From DATMXS01 sp050260275 (GTDB lineage: Bacteria; Acidobacteriota; Terriglobia; Bryobacterales; Bryobacteraceae), in contig JBLNBX010000226.1 of assembly GCA_050260275.1 (NCBI GenBank), forward strand, positions 1 to 50,617: a stretch of DNA of 50,617 bases, in the 5' to 3' direction. Below, piece by piece: positions 39,834 to 47,704 of the stretch (the stretch's first letter is position 1; each line of letters begins with the position of its first letter). Below the pieces are notes generated by a model. The model made no database searches, had not been told where the DNA came from, and saw only the letters and a list, made by a program, of their open reading frames with translations. The position numbers were made by a program, and so were the translations under genes.

Positions 39834-41660
39834 TTGGACAATCCGGCGCGCATCGGCAAGTACGAGCTGCTCGATTACCTGGGCGGCGGAATGTCGCGCG
39901 TGTACCGTGCGCGCGACACGCTCATCGACCGGATCGTGTGCGTGAAGATCCTCACGGAAAAGGCGGATGCCGAGGCCAAGGCGCGCTTTCTCCAGGAGGC
40001 GCGCGTCGCCGGGAGCCTGAATCACGACAACGTCATCCGCGTCTACGACTTCGGTGAGGACGCCGACTCTAACCCGTTCATGGTGATGGAGTTCCTCGAG
40101 GGCGAGGACCTCCGGCACCTGATGAAGCAGGGCCGCACCGGCGACCTACAGTGGAAGCTGAAGGCGGCGCTGCAGATAGCGCGCGCCCTCGGGCACATTC
40201 ACGAGCGCAAGATCATCCACCGCGACATCAAGCCCGAGAATATCCACGTCACCGCGAACGGCGTGGTGAAGCTGATGGATTTCGGCATCGCGAAGTCCGA
40301 GGATGTTTCGCTGACGCGCACCGGGTTTACTCTGGGCACGCCGTACTACATGGCGCCCGAGCAGGTGCGCGGCGAGGCTCCCACGGTGCAGATGGACATC
40401 TACGCCTTCGGCGTGATGACGTTCGAGCTGCTGACGGGCATCCGCCCGACCGACGGCGAGACCATCGAAGCCATCTTCTACAAGGTGCTCTACGAGCCGC
40501 TCGACCTCACGCCGCTGATGGCCGTGGACATCCCCGCGCCCGTGCGCGATATGGTGGCCCGCTGCACCGCGAAGAATCCAGCCGAACGGCCGCGGAGCTT
40601 CGCCGAGGTGTGCGCGGCGCTCGAAGCGGTGCTCGGCGACGCTGCGCCGAAGATGGAACACGCCACTCCGCCGCCCGCGCCGGCGGCTACCGCGGCGGTG
40701 GCAACCGTTGAGACTGCGCCCAGCGTGGCGCCACATCAGGCGCGCGGGCGCATCTCGCCCGAGCAAGCGGCGCATATGGCTCCGACCGCACCGGCGCAGG
40801 TGGCTGCGACGCCCGCGGGCGCAGCTCCCGCCGCCGTCGCCGAGCCGCCCGCTCCAGTGGCTGCCTCGCGCGAAAGGCGGAGTCTTGTCATAGCGGCCGG
40901 CGCCCTTGGAGTTGGAGTCCTGGTGCTGGCAGTTGCCGCGTACTTCCTGCTTACGCGGGGTACCGAGCAGGTTGCGCAGCAGCCGGATCAGGCCGAGCCA
41001 GCCGCCCGCATCAGCCATCCTGCGGGCGACATGGTGCTGGTCCCGGGCGGGGAGTACCTCGCAGGCAAGGATCGCGTGGCGCGCAATGTGCCGGCCTTCT
41101 ACATCGATCTGACCGAGGTCACGAACAGCCAGTACGCGCGATTCTGCCAGGAGCGCGGAAGGCCGCTACCCGATGGTTTCGCCCAGGATCAGCCGGACCT
41201 GCCCGTCGTGAACATCACCTACGTGGACGCGCAGGAGTTCGCGCGGTGGGCCGGCAAGCGGCTGCCCACGATGGATGAGTGGGAGAAAGCCGCGCGGGGC
41301 GACGAGGGGCTCGCGTACCCGTGGGGCGCCGACGCGGACCCGGCGAAGGCTGTGGCCGGCGCCGCGAAGCTGGCGCGGGTGGGTTCGATACCGGCGGGAG
41401 CGAGTCCGTTCGGAGCGTTGGACATGCTCGGGAACGCATGGGAGTTTGTGGACGACCCGCGCACACCCACCCCGGCGGCGGTGGCATCGTTTAGGAACCT
41501 GCTGACTCCGCCGCCCACCGCTACGGAGCCGTGGTACGCGATGCGCGGGGGGAGCTTCAACACGCCGCTTTCGGAGAATCTGACCTGGGACTCCGCGTCT
41601 GTGCCCTCCCGATTCCGCGCCCCTGACGTGGGGTTCCGCTGCGCCAGAGACGTGCGCTGA
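39834..41660 (+). CDS. Ser/Thr protein kinase fused to periplasmic FGE/sulfatase-modifying-factor domain (PpkA-TagR-like)
   Basis: The 608-residue protein starts at TTG 39834, with GGAGG overlapping the tssM stop and spaced 5 bases. Residues 8-265 are a complete Hanks kinase: GGGMSRVYRA, Lys38 in CVKIL, IIHRDIKPENIHV (Asp131), LMDFGIAK (Asp149), YYMAPEQVRG. A Pro/Ala linker follows, then one transmembrane helix (about 350-373). Residues about 394-606 form a formylglycine-generating-enzyme-like domain: MVLVPGGEYLAGKD, FYIDLTEVTNSQYARFC, WAGKRLPTMDEWEKAARGDE, LGNAWEFVDDP, MRGGSFNTP, VGFRCAR. In Pseudomonas, T6SS firing is switched on by kinase PpkA and the separate periplasmic FGE-like protein TagR; here both halves are in one chain. 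Coupling to tssM supports control of this T6SS. The FGE half probably senses rather than oxidises, but I cannot prove that. Confidence 0.93.
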   Translation: MDNPARIGKYELLDYLGGGMSRVYRARDTLIDRIVCVKILTEKADAEAKARFLQEARVAGSLNHDNVIRVYDFGEDADSNPFMVMEFLEGEDLRHLMKQGRTGDLQWKLKAALQIARALGHIHERKIIHRDIKPENIHVTANGVVKLMDFGIAKSEDVSLTRTGFTLGTPYYMAPEQVRGEAPTVQMDIYAFGVMTFELLTGIRPTDGETIEAIFYKVLYEPLDLTPLMAVDIPAPVRDMVARCTAKNPAERPRSFAEVCAALEAVLGDAAPKMEHATPPPAPAATAAVATVETAPSVAPHQARGRISPEQAAHMAPTAPAQVAATPAGAAPAAVAEPPAPVAASRERRSLVIAAGALGVGVLVLAVAAYFLLTRGTEQVAQQPDQAEPAARISHPAGDMVLVPGGEYLAGKDRVARNVPAFYIDLTEVTNSQYARFCQERGRPLPDGFAQDQPDLPVVNITYVDAQEFARWAGKRLPTMDEWEKAARGDEGLAYPWGADADPAKAVAGAAKLARVGSIPAGASPFGALDMLGNAWEFVDDPRTPTPAAVASFRNLLTPPPTATEPWYAMRGGSFNTPLSENLTWDSASVPSRFRAPDVGFRCARDVR

Positions 41661-41780
41661 GAGCCGGACGCGGCGGCGGAATCTGGCGAGACCTGAGGTT
41701 TGGCTAGCGGTTGGGCGCGGCGGCCCACAGTTTTGACCTTTTCTTTACGGCCGGGCGGACCATAATAGTGAAAGATTCAT

Positions 41781-42593
41781 ATGCGTACGCTCGCTGTTTT
41801 CCTGATTGCGGTGGCGTCCGCTGCTGCCCAGAACACCCTCACGCCTGAGGAGGCCGCCCAAGGCTGGCGGCTTTTGTTCGATGGCAAGACGATGAAGGGC
41901 TGGCGGGACCCGGCGAAGAAGAACGCGCCCGGGGACGCCTGGACCATCGAGGACGGCTGCCTGAAAACAGTTGCCAGGGCTCGAATCTCGGAGGACCTGC
42001 TCAGCGAGGAGTCCTTCGGCAACTTCGAGCTGAAATTGGACTGGCGGGTTGCGCCTGGGGGAAACACGGGCGTCAAGTACAGGGTGCAGCAGACAGTATT
42101 TGTCGATCCCGCCCGAAACCCGCAGAACTCGCGCAGTTTCGAAGCCTGGCTCGGCCACGAGCTGGCGCGCGGCCTCTCCGATCGCAAAGCCCTTGCTCCG
42201 GGCGGACGTGCGCAGGAGTACACCGTAGGCTTCGAGCTTCAGTTGCTAGATGACGAACGCCATCCCGACGCAAAGCGCGGGCCGGACCGCATCACCGGCG
42301 CGCTCTATGGCATGCTCGAACCCGCGCGGCGGGCGTCCAGCGTTGCAGGGGAGTGGAATACGGCGAGGGTGGTTGTAAGAGGGGATCGCATCGAGCACTG
42401 GATTAACGGCGTCATGGTGCTGCAAGCCACCCTGAGCTGCGACCAGGTCCGGTACGCCATCGCGAAACGCTGGGCGCCTGCGCCCTCCATACGCAATGCG
42501 CTGCTGGCTCCAAAGCCGCGGGGCCCGATCGCGCTGCAGCACCACGGCGACACCGTCTGGTTCAGGAACATCAAGATCCGGATGTTGCAATAG
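41781..42593 (+). CDS. Secreted DUF1080 (3-keto-disaccharide hydrolase-like) protein
   Basis: The 270-residue protein has a signal peptide (MRTLAVFLIAVASAAAQ). The DUF1080 pattern follows: EEAAQGWRLLFDGKTMKGWR, TIEDGCLKTVA, FELKLDWRVAPGGNTGVKYR, YEVQ-like VGFELQLLDDERHPDAKRG, then GEWNTARVVVRGDRIEHWIN and, at the end, IALQHHGDTVWFRNIKIR. The fold is a concanavalin-like beta-sandwich. Family members hydrolyse glycosidic bonds, in part 3-keto-glucosides, in the periplasm or outside the cell. A distinct insertion (about 107-140) sits between the two halves. It is followed 14 bases later by a metallo-beta-lactamase-fold gene and is likely in one operon with it. Confidence 0.85.
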   Translation: MRTLAVFLIAVASAAAQNTLTPEEAAQGWRLLFDGKTMKGWRDPAKKNAPGDAWTIEDGCLKTVARARISEDLLSEESFGNFELKLDWRVAPGGNTGVKYRVQQTVFVDPARNPQNSRSFEAWLGHELARGLSDRKALAPGGRAQEYTVGFELQLLDDERHPDAKRGPDRITGALYGMLEPARRASSVAGEWNTARVVVRGDRIEHWINGVMVLQATLSCDQVRYAIAKRWAPAPSIRNALLAPKPRGPIALQHHGDTVWFRNIKIRMLQ

Positions 42594-42607
42594 GACGCAG
42601 GCCCTCC

Positions 42608-43456
42608 GTGAAACGTATACCTGGCCTTCTTGCCGGCGCGCTTGCGGCGCTTGCGCTGCACGCGCAGTCAACCGCCGAATTCCGCGCCATGAATACTCCG
42701 GTGGAACCCTTCCGGATCGTCGGAGAGCTGTACTACGTCGGCGCGGCAAACGTGACATCACTGCTCATCGCCACTCCGGACGGGCACATCCTGATCGACG
42801 GCGGGTTTCCGGAGACCGCGCCTCTCATACACGCGAACCTGCGCAAGCTCGGGTTTCGCATGCGGGACGTGAAGGCGCTGCTATCCACTCACGCCCACCA
42901 GGATCACGCGGGCGGGCTCGCGGAGCTGAAAAAGTTGACGCGCGCAAAACTCTATGCCGGGGAGCGCGACATCGGCCAGCTCTCCCGCGGCGGCACAGGC
43001 GACTTCGCATTTGGCGACACCATGCCTTTTCCTCCCGTCACCGCCGACGTCGCTGTGAAGGAGGGCGATGAGGTGACTGTGGGCAATGTGACCGTGCGCG
43101 CCGTGGAGACGCCGGGGCACACGAAGGGCTGCATCTCGTGGGTGTTCTCGATTCCAGACCCGCAGACCGGCCGCACCTACAAGGTAGTCTTCATCGGTGG
43201 ATCAACCGCCCCAGGTTACCAGCTCGTGAACAACGAGCAGTACCCCGAGATCGTGAGCGATTTCGAGGCCACCTTCAGGAAGCTCAGAGCGCTCGAGTGC
43301 GACATCCTCATCGAGGGGCATGGGTTCACTTTTGGCCTCAAAGAGAAGATGGCGGGCGAGCGCTCGTTCGTCGATCCGGAGGGCTATCGCGAGCGGATCG
43401 ACGTGTGCGAGAGGGACGTGCGGAACATCGTGGCGGCGCAGAGCGGGGCTAAGTAG
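42608..43456 (+). CDS. Exported metallo-beta-lactamase-fold hydrolase, subclass B3-like
   Basis: The 282-residue protein starts at GTG with a signal peptide (KRIPGLLAGALAALALHAQS). Metal-binding motifs are H-A-H-Q-D-H in STHAHQDHAGG, the later His in TPGHTKGCISW and His in ILIEGHGFTFGL. These are the six metal ligands expected for a B3-type two-zinc site. Spacing and the motifs EPFRIVGELYYVGAANVTSL and DGHILIDGGFPE resemble B3 enzymes such as those in environmental bacteria, many of which weakly hydrolyse beta-lactams. Whether it acts on antibiotics or on another ester or amide is not decided by sequence. Its end overlaps the convergent gene at 43449 by 8 bases. Confidence 0.85.
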   Translation: MKRIPGLLAGALAALALHAQSTAEFRAMNTPVEPFRIVGELYYVGAANVTSLLIATPDGHILIDGGFPETAPLIHANLRKLGFRMRDVKALLSTHAHQDHAGGLAELKKLTRAKLYAGERDIGQLSRGGTGDFAFGDTMPFPPVTADVAVKEGDEVTVGNVTVRAVETPGHTKGCISWVFSIPDPQTGRTYKVVFIGGSTAPGYQLVNNEQYPEIVSDFEATFRKLRALECDILIEGHGFTFGLKEKMAGERSFVDPEGYRERIDVCERDVRNIVAAQSGAK

Positions 43457-44114
43457 GCTTCCGTTTGATGCGCGGCAGCCGCGGCGGGCGCGGGCCGTGC
43501 AGCGCCGCGCCGAGAACCGGCGCGTAGGGCAGTTCTTTGCCCGCGCGCACACACCGCAGCATCAGCCCGCCACGGCTCAAGTCGCCCCGGCCGGCGAAAT
43601 CGGGAGGAAACAGCAGGCGCTCGCCAAAGATCGCCAGCAGCGGCTCGAGATACTTCGTAGTGGCGATGCTTCCCAGCAGGACCACGTCGCCGTCGCGGCC
43701 GAGGGCGGCCTCGAGGAGACGGGCATCGCGTTCGAGCGGCTCGCGGTAGCGAGGGTCGGCCGCGTCGATGGGCACCGAGGCAATGCGGCGAAGCTGCTCG
43801 ATGCCGACGCGCGCATCTGGCGGCACAAGCCCTGCGCCCGAAGTGATCACAAGCGATGCCGGTACCCCCGCGGGCGGGGCGGCAAACGCGGCCGAGTACG
43901 CCAGTTTTCCCCGGAAGTACAAGCCGCTGATGAACGCGAATACCTCTCCGAGCTGCGCCGACCCCTCGCGCAGCCGGACGGCGAGGTCGAATTCGGCACG
44001 ATCGCCGAGCACCATGCGCGCGCGTTCTCCCCCGGCGTTGGCAGGCGAAAGCAGGAAGACGCGCGGCCTCAGAACCCCTCCTTCCGGCCTCGCGGCCCGG
44101 GTTGAAACCATCAT
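43449..44114 (-). CDS. Conserved acidobacterial hypothetical protein
   Basis: The 221-residue protein contains phrases I associate with a widespread uncharacterised acidobacterial family: RVFLLSPANAGGERARMVLG, AEFDLAVRLREGSAQLGEVF, FISGLYFRGKLAYSAAFA, RYREPLERDARLLEAALG, VVLLGSIATTKYLEPLLAIF, LLFPPDFAGRGDLSRGGLML and a closing LGAALHGPRPPRL. It is a soluble, cytoplasmic-looking protein with no known motif. Start choice is uncertain: ATG at 44114 or 44111 gives an unconserved lead of about 16 residues, while AGGAGG lies inside the frame just before the conserved RVFLLSPAN. Its 3' end overlaps the metallo-beta-lactamase gene by 8 bases. Confidence 0.75.
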   Translation of the reverse strand: MMVSTRAARPEGGVLRPRVFLLSPANAGGERARMVLGDRAEFDLAVRLREGSAQLGEVFAFISGLYFRGKLAYSAAFAAPPAGVPASLVITSGAGLVPPDARVGIEQLRRIASVPIDAADPRYREPLERDARLLEAALGRDGDVVLLGSIATTKYLEPLLAIFGERLLFPPDFAGRGDLSRGGLMLRCVRAGKELPYAPVLGAALHGPRPPRLPRIKRKPT

Positions 44115-44160
44115 CGCGCCGAAGCACGTCAGTGCGATAATGGCAATTCTGCTTAACCGT

Positions 44161-44805
44161 ATGAAGTCGCTATTTTATGCTGTTATGTTTTGGGGTCTGG
44201 CAGTGACTGCCGCCTACGCCCAGAAGTACGAGTTTTCCGTATTGGGCGGCTACACGAATTTGGACCCGGGCCCGCTCGGTTCGCACCCGGACAACGAGAC
44301 GCGCAAAGACACTGATACGTCGCTCAAGGCCGACCGCAGCTACGGCGCGCGGTTCACGATTAACACGAAAGGCTATTACGGCCATGAACTGGGCTACCGG
44401 CTTACCCGCGCGACGCTGCGGACCACGCTCAGGGGTCAGCTGAACAATACGATCGTGGAGAACACGCTCCAGACGCGGGTGAACGTGCACAGCGCCTCGT
44501 ACAACTTCCTGATGTACATGATGCCGGCGGGTGAATGGTGGCGCCCGTACATAACGGTGGGCGGGCAGATGTTCCGGTACGACAAGCCGAATTTCGAAAA
44601 CTGGCGCGGAGGCGCGTATACCAGCGGGGGCGCGAACCTAGGCTGCGGTCTGAAGCTCAAGGCCCGGAATTTTCTCTTCCGTGTGGATTTCCGCGATTAT
44701 ATCGAGGGCAAGCCGTATGCCCTGGAGTCGCAGGAACCCTTCGAGACCATCGGCGGCATATTTCACCAGCTCGAAGCAACCGTCGGGGTCGGGATCACGT
44801 TCTAG
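44161..44805 (+). CDS. Small outer-membrane beta-barrel protein
   Basis: The 214-residue protein begins with a signal peptide (MKSLFYAVMFWGLAVTAAYA, cleavage before QKYEF). The mature part alternates hydrophobic and polar residues with many aromatics, as in OmpA/OprF-like 8-strand barrels: YEFSVLGGYTNLDPG, SYGARFTINTKGYYGHELGY, VHSASYNFLMYMM, WRPYITVGGQMFRYD, FLFRVDFRDYIEG, and a last strand HQLEATVGVGITF ending in Phe, the outer-membrane signature. An ATG at 44140 would add seven residues. The frame stays open further upstream to 43768, but that part lies over the antisense gene. It ends stop-to-stop with the Memo gene. Confidence 0.8.
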   Translation: MKSLFYAVMFWGLAVTAAYAQKYEFSVLGGYTNLDPGPLGSHPDNETRKDTDTSLKADRSYGARFTINTKGYYGHELGYRLTRATLRTTLRGQLNNTIVENTLQTRVNVHSASYNFLMYMMPAGEWWRPYITVGGQMFRYDKPNFENWRGGAYTSGGANLGCGLKLKARNFLFRVDFRDYIEGKPYALESQEPFETIGGIFHQLEATVGVGITF

Positions 44806-46014
44806 CTACGCAAACGCGATCGCGGCGAAGCTGACCGCGCTGTATTCGTCTACGTTCCACTGGCGGTAGCTGAGTAACTCGCCGCGCGCTTTTGGCACGG
44901 CCCTGAGGAAGGTGTAGAGCGGAGCCGCGCCACACCACCGGACGGGGTCATGGTTTTCCCGCACGGCGGCCCAGAACCCGTCCGCGTCGCCGGTCGTGGC
45001 CAGGCCGAGCCGCCGATCGTCTTCGCCAGCCACGCTCGTCATCACGCCCTGCCCGGCAACGGCCGCAAACGCGTCACCGTACCGCCGGCCGATGTGAGCC
45101 AGGTCGATGCCGAGCACCCAGAACAGTCGCGAAGCCTCGCGCTCCGCGAGGTTCTTGAGCGCTCCAAGGAACTGAGCCACTGCGGGGTTGTCCTCCGGCA
45201 TTCCCCCATTGAGCATGCTCTGCAAGAACGGGCCGCAGAGCACCGGCAGGATGCTGACATCCGGCCCGTAGAGCTGCTGCAGAAATAGAACCTGAAATTC
45301 GATGGAGTGCTCGACGGAGTGGCAGTAATCTTCCATCTTCACCGCGGGGCCACCGGTCCGTTCGAGCTCGTCCATAAGGCAGGCGTCCGTCCGCGCCAGA
45401 CCGAGGGGCGTCGCGAACGGCTTGCGAGTGAGGCCGAATTGCTCGGGCTCCCCGTAGTGCGATGTTCCGATGATGACGAATGTGCGGCCGCGCAGTTCCG
45501 GGCTCAGCGCGCCATAGGCGGCGGCGTAGCACTCGGCTCCTCCATCAAGGCTGACGTGCGGAGCGGCTATGCCCAAGAGCCCGCTTCGCGGCGCGCGCGA
45601 TCCGTTCAGGTATCCGCCAATCAGCGCCGCGGCCTCTTCTGCGCCGGCGGGATAGGCCGAGCCAGCAAGCGAGGCTGCGCGGCATTCCGCCGCGGCGAAA
45701 GACGCCTGGCGCTGTTGCTTCAGGTGCTCGAAGGTGGCGTCGTGCAAAAAGCCGGCTTCGCTCAGTGTCTGGCAGAGCCCGTTGATCATGTCGCCCACCC
45801 GGACGTCGCCGGAAAGGCGGACCAGCGCCTCTCTCAAGTCACCCTCGGTGCACTCTCCGTCGAAGAACCGCAAGCATTCGACGAGCCAGGGCGGCACGAT
45901 CAGCACGGCGTCTGAGTAGTGGTATGGATCGCGCATCAGCAGTCCGGGACGGTCCGGCACTGGAGACGGCATCAGGTCGAGATCCGCGCGAAGGCGGGGT
46001 AGGGGGCGGGACAT
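44806..46014 (-). CDS. Memo-family protein (AmmeMemoRadiSam system protein B) with N-terminal extension
   Basis: The 402-residue protein has the Memo domain at about 125-400: LAGSAYPAGAEEAAALIGGY, LLGIAAPHVSLDGGAECYAA, TFVIIGTSHYGEPEQFGLT, MEDYCHSVEHSIEFQVLFLQ, VSILPVLCGPF and LFWVLGIDLAHIGRRYGD. The three conserved histidines (in APHVS, SHYG, EHS) are the metal-site candidates. The first about 120 residues, rich in LIVPPWLVECLRFFDGECTE-type helix-strand patterns, look like a PqqD/winged-helix module; this is my reading, not proven. Memo proteins act beside an AMMECR1 protein and a radical-SAM enzyme, neither of which is in this window. The enzymatic role is unsettled in bacteria. Confidence 0.85.
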   Translation of the reverse strand: MSRPLPRLRADLDLMPSPVPDRPGLLMRDPYHYSDAVLIVPPWLVECLRFFDGECTEGDLREALVRLSGDVRVGDMINGLCQTLSEAGFLHDATFEHLKQQRQASFAAAECRAASLAGSAYPAGAEEAAALIGGYLNGSRAPRSGLLGIAAPHVSLDGGAECYAAAYGALSPELRGRTFVIIGTSHYGEPEQFGLTRKPFATPLGLARTDACLMDELERTGGPAVKMEDYCHSVEHSIEFQVLFLQQLYGPDVSILPVLCGPFLQSMLNGGMPEDNPAVAQFLGALKNLAEREASRLFWVLGIDLAHIGRRYGDAFAAVAGQGVMTSVAGEDDRRLGLATTGDADGFWAAVRENHDPVRWCGAAPLYTFLRAVPKARGELLSYRQWNVDEYSAVSFAAIAFA

Positions 46015-46043
46015 TCCTTTATCTTTCTATGATACCGGACCGG

Positions 46044-46673
46044 TCAGCGTTCCCCGGCCGCCCATACGATGCCTCGCGCGCGCAATTCTTGCTCGAGCCG
46101 ATCGACGCCCGTGAACTGCACCGCGTCTATCCCGAAAGCGCGCGCGGCTTCGACGTACTCGGGAATGTCGTCGGTGAAGAAGCACTCCTCGGGGCGGCAG
46201 CCAGCGCGCGCGATGGCTGCCTCGTAGATGGCGGGCGAAGGCTTCATAGCGCCAACCTCGTAGGAGAGGACGTAGTCGTCGAAGTGCCGCATGGCGGCGT
46301 AATTCCTGAGGATCATCTCCCAGTGAATCGCGTTGGTGTTCGACAGCAGCAGCAGGCGATAGCGCTCGCCTATGCCTGCCAGCATAGACTCCGGAACAAT
46401 CGTCTCCGGGAGGAAGATGGCGCTCCATAGCTGCCGGAATGTGTCGTAACCGACTCGGAGACCCAGGAGACGCGAGAACTGCTCGACGAAGGCTTCGGGC
46501 GACATCTGGCCGGCCTCGAAGCGGTAGACGAGGTCTGTTTGGGCCAGACGCCTGGGAATATCCTCTGCCGGATAGGGGCAGTAGGGCTGCAGGGCGGCAT
46601 AGCCGCGAGCGAGATCGAATGGGACGATGACTTGTCCGAGGTCGAAGATGACTGTCTTGATCACTACATTCAA
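46044..46673 (-). CDS. HAD-family hydrolase (YihX/epoxide-hydrolase-N type)
   Basis: The 209-residue protein shows HAD motif I as VIFDLGQVIVPFD, where the usual DxD is D-L-G as in the YihX sugar-phosphatase group. Motif II is RLLLLSNTNAIHW, motif III is the Lys in GAMKPSPAIY, and motif IV is CFFTDDIPEYVEAA. Cap helices lie at residues 24-90. These enzymes dephosphorylate small sugar phosphates or similar. The start at 46673 gives a normal length. It is upstream of the Memo gene with 29 bases between, on the same strand, so both may share a transcript. Confidence 0.88.
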   Translation of the reverse strand: MNVVIKTVIFDLGQVIVPFDLARGYAALQPYCPYPAEDIPRRLAQTDLVYRFEAGQMSPEAFVEQFSRLLGLRVGYDTFRQLWSAIFLPETIVPESMLAGIGERYRLLLLSNTNAIHWEMILRNYAAMRHFDDYVLSYEVGAMKPSPAIYEAAIARAGCRPEECFFTDDIPEYVEAARAFGIDAVQFTGVDRLEQELRARGIVWAAGER

Positions 46674-46789
46674 GATAGCCTGAGGGTCGTGGCGGGTTGG
46701 GTGCGGATTTGGCAGGGGCGGCGCCGTCCGGCTGCGGGCGCCGCATACGCATCAACACCGGAGTTGTGGAGGGGCGAAGCCGCCCAGTA

Positions 46790-46843
46790 GTGCCTAGAAG
46801 CGCGGGTTGCGAGCCCGTCCTTAGGCCGGAGGCCGGCCGGCAC
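46790..46843. other. Multi-branched GC palindrome between aldolase and HAD genes
   Basis: Outer arms GTGCC (46790-46794) and GGCAC (46839-46843) enclose CGGGTT-GCG-AGCCCG and GGCC-GGA-GGCC. It lies 22 bases past the minus-strand aldolase stop. It is probably a transcript-ending or extragenic palindrome; there is no T-run. Confidence 0.35.
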
Positions 46844-46864
46844 TTACATGCCGCTCACACAAGC

Positions 46865-47632
46865 TTACGCCCGCCTGGCTTTGAGAACCTCTTCCACGAT
46901 CGCGACCAACTCGTCGCGCGTCACCGAGATGCGCTCACGGCCTATATCCTCGGCCGCAAGCGGGCATCCTGGGTCGACCGGCTTCGTCTTGACGCCGTAG
47001 CGGGCCCGGGCATCGAGAAGTTTGTCCACCTCGCTTCGCGGCAACACCTTCGGACCGCCGAGCAGTTCGGCCACGAGCGCGATGCGCGCGAAATGCTCCA
47101 CCGTTTCCATGCGGAAATACGCCTTGTAGACGTCCTCACCGTAGCAGACCGCGCCGTGATTGCCCATGAGCAGCGCGTCGTACTTCGGGATGAGCGGGAG
47201 CAGCGGCTCGACCAGCTCGTGCGTTCCGGGCAACCCGTATTCGGCCAGCGGAACACACCCCAGGCCTATCACCACCTCAGGCAACAGCGCGAAGCTCAGG
47301 GAGCGGCCCGCCGCGGCAAAACCCGTGGCCACGGGCGGATGCGCGTGGAGAACCGCATTCACGTCCGGACGGAGCTGGTAGATCGTGAGGTGCATGGCGA
47401 TCTCTGTGGTGCGCTCGGCCGTGCCCTGCAGCTTGCGGCCCTCCCCGTCGCAGACGATCAGGTCGTCTGGGTGCATCAGGCCTTTGCAGACGCCGGTGGG
47501 AGTGCACAGGATACGTTCAGAGTCCAGCCGGACCGAGATGTTGCCATCATTGGCTGCAACCCAGCCCTTCTGCCACACATATCGGCCTATGTCGACGATA
47601 TCCTGGCGCAACTCGCGCTCGGTCTTCTGCAT
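46865..47632 (-). CDS. Class II aldolase/adducin-family protein (fuculose-phosphate aldolase-like)
   Basis: The 255-residue protein has AANDGNISVRLDSERILCTP, TTEIAMHLTIYQLRPDVNAV, the zinc-ligand pair in LHAHPPVATGFA, PEVVIGLGCVPLAEYG and MGNHGAVCYGEDVYKAYFRM with the third His. These define the class II aldolase fold that cleaves L-fuculose-1-phosphate, L-ribulose-5-phosphate or related sugars with Zn2+. The C-terminal about 45 residues exceed the usual length. Substrate cannot be fixed from sequence. It is divergent from the rhomboid gene. Confidence 0.9.
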   Translation of the reverse strand: MQKTERELRQDIVDIGRYVWQKGWVAANDGNISVRLDSERILCTPTGVCKGLMHPDDLIVCDGEGRKLQGTAERTTEIAMHLTIYQLRPDVNAVLHAHPPVATGFAAAGRSLSFALLPEVVIGLGCVPLAEYGLPGTHELVEPLLPLIPKYDALLMGNHGAVCYGEDVYKAYFRMETVEHFARIALVAELLGGPKVLPRSEVDKLLDARARYGVKTKPVDPGCPLAAEDIGRERISVTRDELVAIVEEVLKARRA

Positions 47633-47704
47633 CGGAACTGAGATTGTAGCAGACGGTTCAGGCCAGAGTGCGCGCGCTTTGAAGCAGTGGCGATAATGGA
47701 GCTA

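Noticed and set aside
41725..41780. TTGACC and CATAAT as a promoter before the DUF1080 gene
   Set aside because: The spacing is 22 bases, too long for a sigma-70 promoter.
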